Of a stretch of 64,000 nt of DNA, positions 24,515 to 33,827 are shown one piece after another. Source of the DNA: SZUA-370 sp034003955 (GTDB taxonomy: Bacteria > Spirochaetota > Spirochaetia > Treponematales > UBA12059); the NCBI GenBank assembly GCA_034003955.1, contig JAVEXO010000001.1, forward strand, positions 75,077-139,076, given 5' to 3'. Position numbers and translations under genes: made by a program. The notes under the pieces are model-generated. The model saw only the letters and a list, made by a program, of their open reading frames with translations, was not told the origin of the DNA and searched no databases. The first letter of the stretch is position 1, and the number at the start of each line of letters is the position of its first letter.

Positions 24515-27052
24515 ATGAAGATTATTACCCATACCATAAAGCCCAAGATACCCGAGGCACTCGCTCCTCTCGACGAGATGGCGCACAACCTATGGATTTC
24601 CTGGAATTTCGACGCAATCATGCTCTTTATACGGCTTGATTATGATGTTTGGAGCCAGTCAAGGCAGAATCCCGCCAAGATGCTTGGCATGGTGCCACAG
24701 GCTCGTTTCGATGCCGCCGCCGCCGACGACTCCTACCTCGCCGCCCTCCGCGAGGTGTACACAGATTTCCAGGCCTACAAGAACGGGCAGCCATGGTTCA
24801 AGGGTGATCATAAGGACTCGATTGCGTATTTCTCCATGGAGTATGGCATGGACTCGTCCCTGCCAATCTATTCCGGTGGCCTTGGCATACTGTCTGGCGA
24901 TCACATGAAGACGAGTTCTGACATGGGGCTACCCTTGGTCGGTGTGGGGCTCTTGTACCGGCAGGGTTACTTCATACAGCAATTGAATGCTGATGGTTTT
25001 CAGCAGGAAGAGTACCCTGAAAATGACTGGTACAACATGCCCGTCAGCCTCTGCGAGACAGACAAGGGTGAGCCCGTGAGGATATCCGTGGAGATGGCGG
25101 GTGAGACAATCGTGGCCCAGGTCTGGGTGGCCATGGTCGGCCGTTCGTCGCTCTACCTCCTCGATACCAATATTGAAGAGAACATACCACAGAACAGGAC
25201 AATAACGGCCACGCTCTATGGTGGTGACAAGGAAACGCGCATACGTCAGGAGATCCTTTTAGGCATTGGCGGCATCCGCGCCCTCAGGGCTGTAGGCATC
25301 AATCCGGCGGTGGCCCACATGAACGAGGGCCATGCGGCCTTCCTGGGTCTGGAACGCATCCATGAGATAATCCAAGAGAAGGGCTTGTCCTTTCCACAGG
25401 CTGCTCAGGCGCTCTGGGGAACCAATATATTCACCACCCATACCCCGGTGCCCGCCGGCAACGAACGCTTCAGCATCGAACTGATGGAAAAGTATTTCCG
25501 TGGATGGATTAGCCAGCTTGGTCTGGACTGGAAGGCCTTCCTGGCACTGGGTCGGGAGCGACCTGACGATGACGCCGAGCCGTTCTGCATGACTGTCTTG
25601 GCTCTCAAGTTATCTGCTTACGCCAACGGCGTCTCTGAGCTGCATGGTCATGTGTCACGTGACATGTGGAAGGCCATCTGGCCTGGTCTGCCCTCCAGCG
25701 AGGTGCCCATAGGCCACGTGACCAATGGCGTGCATCCCCGCACCTGGATACCCTACACCCTGCTCGAGGTGCTCAACCGCTACTTTGGGCCTCACTTTCA
25801 AGAGGATCCTACAGACCTTTCCTCCTGGGATCGTATAGACCGCATAAGCGACGACGAACTATGGCGTACCCATGAGCGTCGCCGCGAGCGCCTCGTAGCG
25901 TTTGCGCGCGACAGGCTCAAGAAGGGCATGCGACGCATTGGTATATCGGAGAGTGGCCTGGCCAGGGCAGACGACGCCTTGTCACCTGCTACATTGACCA
26001 TCAGCTTTGCCCGCCGCTTCGCTACCTACAAGCGGGGTAATCTGCTTTTGTCTGACCCTGACAGGCTTATCCGCCTCTTGTCTGACAAGGACAGGCCAAT
26101 ACAGATAATCTTTGCAGGCAAGGCCCATCCTCACGACATGCCGGGTAAGGAGATAATAAAGGAGCTCGTCCACTTCTCCCGCCGTGACGATGTGGCGGGA
26201 AGGATAGTCTTCCTCGAGGACTACGACATGACGATGGCACGCTACATGACCAGTGGCTCAGACGTGTGGCTCAATACGCCACGCAGGCCCTTGGAGGCAT
26301 CGGGCACCAGCGGTATGAAGGCCGGTATGAATGGCGTTCTCAATTGCTCGGTGCTCGACGGCTGGTGGGCCGAGGGTTATGCCCCCGAGTGTGGCTGGGC
26401 CATAGGCAAGGGCGAGGAGTATACCGATACAGAGCTGCAGGACGAGATAGAGTCAAAGGCGCTCTATGACCTGCTCGAGCGGGAGATAATACCAACCTTC
26501 TATGAGCGAGGCCGTGATGGCCTGCCCAGGGAGTGGATAAAGATGATGAAATGCTCCATACGCAATACGGGCAAGAACTTTAGCTTCCACCGTACGCTTA
26601 TGGAGTATTCAGAGCATTACTACCAGCCGGCATTGGAGAATGCCCGTCTCCTTGCGACAGAGGGCTACGATCTTGCCAAGGCTACGGCCGATTTTATAGA
26701 CAAGGCTAGAGCGGCCTGGCCTACAGTCTCCGTGGAAGACATATACTCGACGGCCAAGCCTGTCATGGAGCGGGGTGATACCGTACGCGTAGAGGCCAGG
26801 ATAAAGCTTGGTTCATTGACCCCTGAACAGGTACGTGTCGAGCTGTATCACGGACCCGTCTCAAGCACCGGCGATATTCATGACGCCAAACGTGTCGAGA
26901 TGAAGGCTGGCGTCTCTCAGGGTGGAGCCTACAGCTATCTTGTGAATGTTACCTGCGAGGCTACCGGACAGCATGGCTATTCTGTACGGGTACTGCCGCG
27001 CCATGAAGGCCTCGTCCACCCCTTCGTACCCGGACTGGTTCGCTGGGCCTAG
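24515..27052 (+). CDS. glgP: alpha-glucan (glycogen/maltodextrin) phosphorylase
   Basis: 845 residues of the bacterial alpha-glucan phosphorylase branch that carries a DUF3417-type N-terminal domain. It releases glucose-1-P from alpha-1,4-glucans using PLP. The PLP lysine lies in EASGTSGMKAGMNG (the usual muscle-type GNMK is SGMK here, as in this branch). SMEYGMDSSLPIYSGGLG and THTPVPAGNERF are conserved glucan and phosphate segments. A ~130-residue C-terminal extension (VRVEARIKLGSLTPEQVRVE) looks like a beta-sandwich. SD-like GGTGGTGAG precedes ATG. It is followed 10 bases later by a GH2 gene, suggesting joint glucan/oligosaccharide use. Confidence 0.94.
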   Translation: MKIITHTIKPKIPEALAPLDEMAHNLWISWNFDAIMLFIRLDYDVWSQSRQNPAKMLGMVPQARFDAAAADDSYLAALREVYTDFQAYKNGQPWFKGDHKDSIAYFSMEYGMDSSLPIYSGGLGILSGDHMKTSSDMGLPLVGVGLLYRQGYFIQQLNADGFQQEEYPENDWYNMPVSLCETDKGEPVRISVEMAGETIVAQVWVAMVGRSSLYLLDTNIEENIPQNRTITATLYGGDKETRIRQEILLGIGGIRALRAVGINPAVAHMNEGHAAFLGLERIHEIIQEKGLSFPQAAQALWGTNIFTTHTPVPAGNERFSIELMEKYFRGWISQLGLDWKAFLALGRERPDDDAEPFCMTVLALKLSAYANGVSELHGHVSRDMWKAIWPGLPSSEVPIGHVTNGVHPRTWIPYTLLEVLNRYFGPHFQEDPTDLSSWDRIDRISDDELWRTHERRRERLVAFARDRLKKGMRRIGISESGLARADDALSPATLTISFARRFATYKRGNLLLSDPDRLIRLLSDKDRPIQIIFAGKAHPHDMPGKEIIKELVHFSRRDDVAGRIVFLEDYDMTMARYMTSGSDVWLNTPRRPLEASGTSGMKAGMNGVLNCSVLDGWWAEGYAPECGWAIGKGEEYTDTELQDEIESKALYDLLEREIIPTFYERGRDGLPREWIKMMKCSIRNTGKNFSFHRTLMEYSEHYYQPALENARLLATEGYDLAKATADFIDKARAAWPTVSVEDIYSTAKPVMERGDTVRVEARIKLGSLTPEQVRVELYHGPVSSTGDIHDAKRVEMKAGVSQGGAYSYLVNVTCEATGQHGYSVRVLPRHEGLVHPFVPGLVRWA

Positions 27053-27062
27053 TCGCTGCAGG

Positions 27063-28964
27063 GTGGAAATAACCTCATCGCGGGCCCATGAACAGGCCCG
27101 CCCTTTGATAGCATCCCCATGGAAGAACCTGGTCGATGCGGATATTCCCTTGCCCGAGTATCCCCGGCCCGAGCTGTCCAGGCCTGACTGGCTCTGCCTC
27201 AATGGCTCGTGGGACTACGCCATACGACCATCGGCATCCAAGCCTATGAGCATGGACTCGCTAGTGGCAGAACGAGTGCCGGATCGATGGGACGGGACCA
27301 TACTCGTGCCCTTCGCCGTGGAGTGCGCCCTCTCTGGAGTCGGTATGGCTCTCCAGCCGGAACAGACGCTGTGGTACCGCAGACGGGTGGTCGTTCCCGC
27401 CGATTGGTCTGGCCGGCGCCTGATGCTGCGCTTCGAGGCGGTGGATTACCTGAGCGCTGTGTATGTAGACGGTGTGCTTGTCGGGACTCATCGTGGTGGC
27501 TATCTGCCCTTCGCCTTCGAGTTGCCACCGACACTGGGGGGCGTCCAGGAACGTGAGATTGTCGTGGCCGTCCGAGACCCGAGCGATGCCGGGTTTCAGC
27601 AGCGTGGTAAACAAGCCCTCAATCCTGCCGGTATTCTATACACGGCGACGAGCGGTATATGGCAGAGCGTCTGGCTCGAGCCGCTCCCTCGGGGCAACGC
27701 CATTCTTGAGATGCGGGTTGATTCGCTTGGGGAGAGCCCCGGCGTATCGATTACCGTTTGCACCGAGCATCAGGCACCTTTTTCTCTGTCTGTTACCCTC
27801 CCGGATGGTGACGATCTAGAACTGTGTGGCGTCTCGGGCCGGCCCATAGAGGTGCTCCCCCCAAGGCCCCGCCTCTGGAGCCCAGACGATCCCTACCTCT
27901 ACCGAGTGTGCATTTCCGTTATGGCGGATGGTACACAGGCCGTTGTAGATTCCGCACTATCATACTTTGCGATACGCTCTGTGGAGCTTGGTCCGATCCC
28001 CGGGGCTCCAATCGCTACCATGACCGCTATTCTACTCAATGGTGTACCCGTGTTTGTGCATGCGCCTCTCGATCAAGGCTACTGGCCGGAGAGTGGTATG
28101 ACGCCGCCGACCGATGAAGCCCTCATCTTCGATATAGAGGCTATGCGTGACCTGGGCTTCAATGGCCTGCGTAAGCATGTGAAGATTGAGTCGCGTCGTT
28201 TCTATTGGCATGCCGACCGCTTGGGCATGCTGGTGATACAGGACGCAGTCTCCGGCGGTCGCAACAGGGCCGCGGGTTACCTGAAGGTGGCGGCCGCCAT
28301 GATGCTCGGAATACACCGAGGCGATTCATCACGGCGCGACCTGCGGCTGGCCGGCCGACACCATGCTGCCAATCGCGAAGAATTCGAGTCTGACCTGACC
28401 GGTATGGTAGAACACCTCCACAACCATCCTTGCATCATCATGTGGACGCTGTTCAACGAATCATGGGGACAGTTTGAATCGCTCCGCTTGAGTAAAGTCT
28501 TAAGGAGGCTCGATTCATCGAGGCTCATCGACACCGTTTCAGGCTGGCACGACCAGGGAGCCGGAGACTTCCGCAGCCGCCATACCTATATGGTCGCCCT
28601 GCGCCGCCCGCCGAGAGGCGATGGCCGCCCCTACTTCATCTCGGAGTACGGCGGGTACAATCTGGCGATCCCTGGCCACATGTGGGACGACGAAGCACGT
28701 TTTGGCTACAAATTCTATGACGACGAAACGGGGCTACGCGAAGGCTATGCTGACTTGATCAAGAAACAGCTCATACCTCTCGTTCGCAATGGCCTCCGGG
28801 CGGCTGTCTACACCCAGGTCTCCGACGTAGAGATAGAGAGTAACGGTTTCTACACTTACGACCGGAAGGTGCTCAAGATAGACGCCGGGGCCGTGCGTAT
28901 GCTAAACCGGGAGCTGTATGACGCATTCAGGTGGCTGTCTGATACTACGGATGGCCCCTCTTAG
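27063..28964 (+). CDS. glycoside hydrolase family 2 (beta-galactosidase/beta-glucuronidase type)
   Basis: About 633 residues from a GTG just after the glgP stop. The frame stays open back to 26946 inside glgP, so the exact start is uncertain. The GH2 layout is visible: N-terminal sugar-binding sandwich (YRRRVVVPADWSG, YVDGVLVGTHRGG), Ig-like middle and TIM barrel. The acid/base Glu is in MWTLFNESWGQ and the probable nucleophile in YFISEYGGYN. There is no signal peptide, so it acts on imported oligosaccharides. GH2 includes galactosidases, glucuronidases and mannosidases, and substrate cannot be read from sequence. It is probably cotranscribed with glgP. Confidence 0.87.
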   Translation: MEITSSRAHEQARPLIASPWKNLVDADIPLPEYPRPELSRPDWLCLNGSWDYAIRPSASKPMSMDSLVAERVPDRWDGTILVPFAVECALSGVGMALQPEQTLWYRRRVVVPADWSGRRLMLRFEAVDYLSAVYVDGVLVGTHRGGYLPFAFELPPTLGGVQEREIVVAVRDPSDAGFQQRGKQALNPAGILYTATSGIWQSVWLEPLPRGNAILEMRVDSLGESPGVSITVCTEHQAPFSLSVTLPDGDDLELCGVSGRPIEVLPPRPRLWSPDDPYLYRVCISVMADGTQAVVDSALSYFAIRSVELGPIPGAPIATMTAILLNGVPVFVHAPLDQGYWPESGMTPPTDEALIFDIEAMRDLGFNGLRKHVKIESRRFYWHADRLGMLVIQDAVSGGRNRAAGYLKVAAAMMLGIHRGDSSRRDLRLAGRHHAANREEFESDLTGMVEHLHNHPCIIMWTLFNESWGQFESLRLSKVLRRLDSSRLIDTVSGWHDQGAGDFRSRHTYMVALRRPPRGDGRPYFISEYGGYNLAIPGHMWDDEARFGYKFYDDETGLREGYADLIKKQLIPLVRNGLRAAVYTQVSDVEIESNGFYTYDRKVLKIDAGAVRMLNRELYDAFRWLSDTTDGPS

Positions 28965-29009
28965 TATAGACGGCTAGTGGTCAATACAAAGGCCGCTACC
29001 CCTGGCGGG

Positions 29010-30140
29010 TCAAGCCGTTACAGAGGCAAATTCGTCCAGAAATGTGCCTGCCCCTATTGCTACGAAGCCACCGGGTAGGGCTCGCTCACCCTCGTCTGGA
29101 ACGACGATGAAGCGTGCCTGGCAGTCGCCGGCCAGAGCCTTGGCCGCATAGGAAATGGATCGTTCCACGGATACCGGCCTGTGCCGTCTGGCTGCGGCGA
29201 GCATAATGGGAACACCGTTCCTGATGACGACAAGGTCGAGCTCGGCACCATCCGCGCTGGCGAAACGGTGGAGGCTTGCCCCTGGTGGCACGAGGCCGAG
29301 GGCTTGCCCGACGACAAATCCAGTCCATGAACGCGCCGCTGCACCGGGCCTCTGGGTCAGCTCGTCGGCTGAGTGTATGCCAAGCAGGGTGTGTAGGAGG
29401 CCTGAGTCGCGGATATAGAGAGCATTTGACCTGACGACTCTGGCTCCGTGCCGTATCCCGGCCAGGCCGGCTTCTCCGATGGCGGGTACCGACATGACGA
29501 TGCCGGCCCTCTTGAGCATGTCGATATACCGTACTATGGTGGGACGCGATACACCCAGGGCGCGGGCCTCGGCGTTGGCGTTGAAGGCCTTGCCATTATT
29601 GGCCGCGATGGCTTGCAGGAGGCCCGCTATCAGCGCAGGCTCCCGCGGCAGACCCCAGGCACCCAGGGCACCATAGGCCAAGTCTGCGGCGTATCCTTCC
29701 AGCCAGGTAAAGGCTTCCTCGTCAGCAGTAGTGCAGAACGACTCAGGGTAGCCACCGCGCAACCAGCGTTTCTTTATTGAGGCACGACCAACCTCGAAGA
29801 GGCTCAAGGGGCCGAGCTCGATGGCGGGCTGGGAGAACGGCCCTCCGGCAAGCACGAAGCGCGGTCTCTGGATGGCCTTCGACAGAAAAGTCCCGCTGGG
29901 TCCATGCCTCCCCGAGAGTCTTGCGAGCAGCATCTCGGCGTCGGCGGCACAAGCATGCTCCAGGAGTATTGGCCTGACGGCTGAGGCTCGTTCTGGATGG
30001 GCAAGCATGGCTCTGCCTTCTCGTCCGCGGGCGTCTAGTATCGTGCCTCCTGATGGTAACCCTGTTGCCAGGAGACGGAGTACGGTGGATAGCCCGCATC
30101 GTGGGGGCCCCTGCACGAGAACCACCTGGTTTTTAGACAT
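29010..30140 (-). CDS. AAA-type protein of the DUF4143 group with degenerate P-loop
   Basis: About 376 residues from ATG 30140; starts at 30152 or 30185 are also possible and none has a clear SD. The order matches AAA_14/DUF4143 proteins: N-terminal P-loop region, a winged-helix segment (ALGVSRPTIVRYIDMLKRAGIV, which resembles the family's HTH linker), then a nuclease-like C-terminal part (GAELDLVVIRNG). The Walker A position reads GPPRCGLST, with Leu in place of the essential Lys, and the Walker B strand reads TILDARG without the usual Asp-Glu pair. ATP hydrolysis is therefore doubtful. It diverges from the flavoprotein operon. Confidence 0.8.
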   Translation of the reverse strand: MSKNQVVLVQGPPRCGLSTVLRLLATGLPSGGTILDARGREGRAMLAHPERASAVRPILLEHACAADAEMLLARLSGRHGPSGTFLSKAIQRPRFVLAGGPFSQPAIELGPLSLFEVGRASIKKRWLRGGYPESFCTTADEEAFTWLEGYAADLAYGALGAWGLPREPALIAGLLQAIAANNGKAFNANAEARALGVSRPTIVRYIDMLKRAGIVMSVPAIGEAGLAGIRHGARVVRSNALYIRDSGLLHTLLGIHSADELTQRPGAAARSWTGFVVGQALGLVPPGASLHRFASADGAELDLVVIRNGVPIMLAAARRHRPVSVERSISYAAKALAGDCQARFIVVPDEGERALPGGFVAIGAGTFLDEFASVTA

Positions 30141-30268
30141 GGAAGAACCCATGGTTCTTATTATAGTGCGATGAATTAAGGCCATAATTTAAAATTATAC
30201 TGTTTAAAATACGGTAATAAAAGTGCCAGGACACAAGAACCATGGCTTTGCTCGCCTGTGATTAGCTG

Positions 30269-30291
30269 TATACTAGTAGTGTTTAAGGGGG
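30269..30291 (+). promoter_or_regulatory. -10-like element and RBS of the flavoprotein operon
   Basis: TATACT starts the 14-bp word TATACTAGTAGTGT (30269-30282), identical to the one before nagA. AAGGGGGC (30285-30292) is the Shine-Dalgarno that supports the GTG start at 30297. Confidence 0.5.
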
Positions 30292-30296
30292 CATAG

Positions 30297-31736
30297 GTGA
30301 AAACAGGATCAAAACGGTTTGATGTCTGCATCATAGGAGCCGGCGTCTGCGGCGCCAATATAGCGCGTCGCCTGTCAGCCTACGAGCTCGATGTTGTCCT
30401 GGTAGACAAGGAAGCAGACGTCTCATTCGGCACCTCCAAGGCTAATTCCGGCATAGTCCATGGCGGCTTCCATCATAACAAGAAGCACCTCAAGGCCAGG
30501 CTGGAGCTGCAGGGCGCGATGATGTTCGACCGCCTACAGCAGGAGCTTGACTTCCCGTTCAGGCGCTGCGGCATAGTCGTGGCGGCCATGCACGAGGATG
30601 AGATGCGGGCTATTGAGCAGCTGTACATGCAAGGCGTAGACAACGGCGTCATAGGCATAGAGATGTGCTCCCGAGAACGCATGCTTGAACTGGAACCAAA
30701 GCTTAATCCCGATACCTTAGGGGGCCTGTGGGTCCCTGGCGGTGGCATCATAGAGCCGTACCGCTTCGTCTTTGCCCTCGTGGAGAGTGCGCAGAAAAAC
30801 GGGGTGGAGATACTCACCGGGTTCAAGGTTGAACACGCCGTTCGCGCGGGCGACGAGTGGACGGTGAGGGCCGCCGACGGGCGCTCCGTGAAGGCACGCT
30901 ATGTTGTTAACGCCGGTGGGCTCTACGCCGACGACGTCTCCAGGGTATTTGGCGCAGAGGACTTCGAGATAAAGCCTAGAAAGGGCGAATACTACCTCCT
31001 CGACCGCCTTACCAAGGCCAGGCCCGATCGCGTCATCTTCCCCGTGCCTACGAGCGTCTCCAAGGGCATGCTCGTCATTCCTACGGTGGAAGGTACCGTC
31101 CTCATAGGTCCTACCGCCGAGGCCATAGACGACAAGGCTAATCTAGCTACTACCCGTGACCAGCTCGAGAAAATTCTGTCTTCTGCGCGGACCATGGTGC
31201 CTTCGATTTCTGAGTACGATGTCATAACGAGCTTCGCAGGCCTCCGCCCGACGCTCGACGAGGACTTCTACATAGCTCCCTCGGCCAAGGTTCCGGCGTT
31301 TATACAGGTAGCCGGCATCCAGTCTCCCGGCCTCACGGCGAGCCCGGCAATAGGGGAGTACGTCAAGGATCTCCTCAAGAAGGAGGGCTTAAGGCTGTCA
31401 GAGAAGCCTGATTATGATCCATTCGTCGGCAAGCGACCCCACGTCAAGGATCTGACGCCCTTTGAGGTAGACGAGCTGGCCAAGGCCGACCCGAGCTATG
31501 CCAACATGGTCTGCCGCTGTGAGAAGGTCTCGGAGGCGGAGATAGTCGCGGCTATCAAGGCCGGGCATACCACGCTCGATGGTATCAAGTACTTTACCCG
31601 CGCTCAGATGGGTCGCTGCCAGGGCGGTTTCTGTACCTACAAGATACTACAGATAATAATGCGAGAGACAGGACTCTCGTGGGACGCAATTACCAAGAAT
31701 GGTGGCCACAGCCACATACTCAAGGACGCGTTATGA
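30297..31736 (+). CDS. GlpA-like FAD-dependent dehydrogenase with C-terminal [2Fe-2S] BFD-like domain
   Basis: 479 residues, GTG start. The FAD motif CIIGAGVCGANIAR (~11-24) and HGGFHHN (~56-62) resemble glycerol-3-phosphate dehydrogenases and related amino-acid oxidases. The C-terminal ~80 residues hold a four-Cys BFD-like cluster (MVCRCEKVSE and GRCQGGFCTYK). It overlaps the next gene by ATGA and is followed by DUF1667, the classic three-gene set annotated as anaerobic glycerol-3-phosphate dehydrogenase subunits in thermotogae, clostridia and spirochaetes. It likely oxidises glycerol-3-P and passes electrons through the cluster to the second flavoprotein. The acceptor is not evident. Confidence 0.86.
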   Translation: MKTGSKRFDVCIIGAGVCGANIARRLSAYELDVVLVDKEADVSFGTSKANSGIVHGGFHHNKKHLKARLELQGAMMFDRLQQELDFPFRRCGIVVAAMHEDEMRAIEQLYMQGVDNGVIGIEMCSRERMLELEPKLNPDTLGGLWVPGGGIIEPYRFVFALVESAQKNGVEILTGFKVEHAVRAGDEWTVRAADGRSVKARYVVNAGGLYADDVSRVFGAEDFEIKPRKGEYYLLDRLTKARPDRVIFPVPTSVSKGMLVIPTVEGTVLIGPTAEAIDDKANLATTRDQLEKILSSARTMVPSISEYDVITSFAGLRPTLDEDFYIAPSAKVPAFIQVAGIQSPGLTASPAIGEYVKDLLKKEGLRLSEKPDYDPFVGKRPHVKDLTPFEVDELAKADPSYANMVCRCEKVSEAEIVAAIKAGHTTLDGIKYFTRAQMGRCQGGFCTYKILQIIMRETGLSWDAITKNGGHSHILKDAL

Positions 31737-32989
31737 AAGAGCTTAGCTTTGACTCGGTAGTCATAGGCGGAGGGGCTGCTGGCATGGCCGCCGCCCTGGA
31801 GCTGGATAAGGCAGGTTTCTCCTGCGCCATCGTGGAGAGGGAAGAGTCTTTAGGCGGTATCCTCACCCAGTGCATCCATAACGGCTTTGGCCTCATTGAG
31901 TTCAACGAGGAGCTGTCTGGCCCCGAGTTTGCCGAGAAGATAGAGGAGCGTTTAGCCGGTACCGGCATCAGGTCATTTACCGGCGCTACGGTTATGGAAA
32001 TGGACGTCTCAGGAGAGCTAAAGAGCCTGTACTGCTATTCAGGCATGCATGGCGTCATACGGATAAGCTCCCGGGCCGTGGTGCTGGCCATGGGCTGCAG
32101 GGAGCGCAACCGAGGCAACATCCGCATCCCCGGTGACAGACCCGCCGGTGTCTACACGGCCGGGCTCGCCCAACGCCTTGTAAACATAGAAGGCCTCGTG
32201 CCGGGCAAGGATATAGTCATCATAGGCTCTGGAGACATAGGGCTGATCATGGCACGCCGCATGAGCTGGGTGGGCTGCAAGGTCCATGCCGTCGTGGAGA
32301 TACTGCCCTACCCCTCGGGTCTGACGCGCAACATAGTCCAGTGCCTCCACGACTTTGGCATACCGCTGTACCTGTCTCACCTCACGACAAACATCATAGG
32401 CAAGGACAGGGTCGAGGGCGTGGAAATAACACCGATAGAGAATGGTGCCATGCAGCACGACAAGGCCTTTACCATTCCCTGCGATACCGTTCTTCTGTCT
32501 GTAGGCCTCGTGCCAGAGAACGAGCTTTCAAAGATGGCCGGCGTCGAGCTCAATGCCATGACCAATGGGCCCAATGTCGACTCCATGCTTATGACAAACG
32601 TTCCTGGCGTCTTTGCCTGCGGTAACGTCCTGCACGTGCATGACCTGGTAGACTACGTGGTGGAGGAGGCCCGCCGTGCAGGTGCCCACACGGCCCGCTG
32701 GCTCAAGGGAGAAAGGCCCAAGGCAGAGGCCAGGGTAAAGGCAGGCTCCAACGTCCGCTACTCGGCCCCTGGCCGCGTCGACATACACGCCGTAAACAAG
32801 CTGTACTTAAGGACGCTCATAGTCAAGAATGATGCGACCCTTGAGGTAAAGGTGAATAACAGGGTCGTCAAGAGCGTCAAGAAGAATCATATCCAGCCCT
32901 CGGAGATGATAGCCCTGGAATTGGGCCCTAAGGATCTGGAGACGGCATCTGGCTCCCCCGAGCCTGTCGTTGAGATTTTAATCACCTGA
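31733..32989 (+). CDS. FAD/NAD-dependent oxidoreductase, GlpA-operon partner
   Basis: 418 residues from ATG 31733, which lies inside the stop region of the previous gene (ATGA), giving translational coupling. FAD motif VVIGGGAAGMAAALEL (~9-24) and NAD motif IVIIGSGDIGLIMARR (~155-170) mark a pyridine-nucleotide oxidoreductase. AMGCRERNRGN and GVFACGNVLHVH are family phrases of the DUF1667-linked type. It probably forms a complex with the GlpA-like and DUF1667 proteins that moves electrons between glycerol-3-P and NAD(P)H or another carrier. The direction and partner cannot be deduced here. Confidence 0.87.
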   Translation: MKELSFDSVVIGGGAAGMAAALELDKAGFSCAIVEREESLGGILTQCIHNGFGLIEFNEELSGPEFAEKIEERLAGTGIRSFTGATVMEMDVSGELKSLYCYSGMHGVIRISSRAVVLAMGCRERNRGNIRIPGDRPAGVYTAGLAQRLVNIEGLVPGKDIVIIGSGDIGLIMARRMSWVGCKVHAVVEILPYPSGLTRNIVQCLHDFGIPLYLSHLTTNIIGKDRVEGVEITPIENGAMQHDKAFTIPCDTVLLSVGLVPENELSKMAGVELNAMTNGPNVDSMLMTNVPGVFACGNVLHVHDLVDYVVEEARRAGAHTARWLKGERPKAEARVKAGSNVRYSAPGRVDIHAVNKLYLRTLIVKNDATLEVKVNNRVVKSVKKNHIQPSEMIALELGPKDLETASGSPEPVVEILIT

Positions 32990-33017
32990 TGGCTACTCGG
33001 GATCTAAGGAGACTTTG

Positions 33018-33398
33018 ATGAGCGAAGAACTTATATGCATAACCTGCCCCCTGGGCTGCCATCTTTCTATAGACAAGCAGGATGATGGCAGCCTGGCCGT
33101 GACGGGTAATCGCTGCCCGCGTGGCGTGAAATACGCCAACGAGGAACTTCTGGCGCCTAAGCGCGTCGTCAGCGCCACCGCTTCTATAGCACTGGCAGCC
33201 GACTCTGCCCACGCTATCGGCGAGATATCCCGGCTGCCGGTGCGTAGCACGGGCGCCTACCCCAAGGCGGATGTGCCCGAGCTTCTAGAAGCCATCTACA
33301 AGCTCAAGGTGGGCTTGCCTGTCAAGCGCGGCGACGTTCTCATACACGACTTTAAGGGCAGCGGTGTCGATGTCATAGCGACGAGGAGCCTCGGGTAA
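33018..33398 (+). CDS. DUF1667 small Cys-rich protein
   Basis: 126 residues. I start at ATG 33018 with AAGGAGA upstream rather than the adjacent TTG. The N-terminal CITCPLGCHL plus GNRCPRG gives a four-Cys set suited to an Fe-S or Zn site. The family is nearly always coded after the two flavoproteins, as here (28 bases after the second). It is thought to be the third subunit of the GlpA-like complex. Biochemical role is not established from sequence. Confidence 0.9.
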   Translation: MSEELICITCPLGCHLSIDKQDDGSLAVTGNRCPRGVKYANEELLAPKRVVSATASIALAADSAHAIGEISRLPVRSTGAYPKADVPELLEAIYKLKVGLPVKRGDVLIHDFKGSGVDVIATRSLG

Positions 33399-33464
33399 AA
33401 AACGCAACCGTAGACTACTTTACCTGTCTAAATACATGCGTCTCATTGGAGACGCCTCATTACA

Positions 33465-33827
33465 ATGAACAGCGTGGAGCTTTTAATGGAAAATGGCATA
33501 ACGGCGGCTTCAAAGGTGATCATCTCGGTAATACCAATAGTCGGTATCGTCATGGGCGCCGTTGTCGTCTTCTTTTATATCCTGTGGAATCATCGGGAAA
33601 AGATGCTGATGATAGAGAAAGGCTCGTACTCACCGGGGCCATTCGATCTGTATACCTTTAGTCTCCTGTCTGGAATACTCCTTGTCGCGGTGGGTCTTAC
33701 CTTGACGACCGTGTTCATCGTCGCAGCCTCGACAGGATATACCCTGCTAGGCGGCCTCATCCCGCTGTCTGTTGGCGTAGGCTTCCTGGCTTTCTATACG
33801 CTAGGCGCCAAACACCGCTCTGCATGA
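33465..33827 (+). CDS. small membrane protein, DUF6249-like
   Basis: 120 residues from ATG 33465, or 113 from ATG 33486, which has a better SD (GGAG six bases upstream). Three hydrophobic segments are seen (VIPIVGIVMGAVVVFFYIL, LLSGILLVAVGLTLTTVFIV, GLIPLSVGVGFLAFYTL) with the phrase REKMLMIEKG after the first. The pattern fits small membrane proteins found beside ECF sigma factors. Its stop overlaps the sigma-factor start by 4 bases (ATGA), so it belongs to that operon. Function unknown. Confidence 0.78.
   Translation: MNSVELLMENGITAASKVIISVIPIVGIVMGAVVVFFYILWNHREKMLMIEKGSYSPGPFDLYTFSLLSGILLVAVGLTLTTVFIVAASTGYTLLGGLIPLSVGVGFLAFYTLGAKHRSA

Noticed and set aside
26946..27062. Starting the GH2 gene inside glgP.
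   Set aside because: The extra N-terminal residues are out-of-frame glgP sequence with no GH2 similarity; a start near 27063 is more likely.
30145..30250. Operator from repeated ACCATGG words (30147-30160, 30238-30246, also 22326-22332).
   Set aside because: The shared core is only seven bases and flanks differ, so chance is a sufficient explanation.
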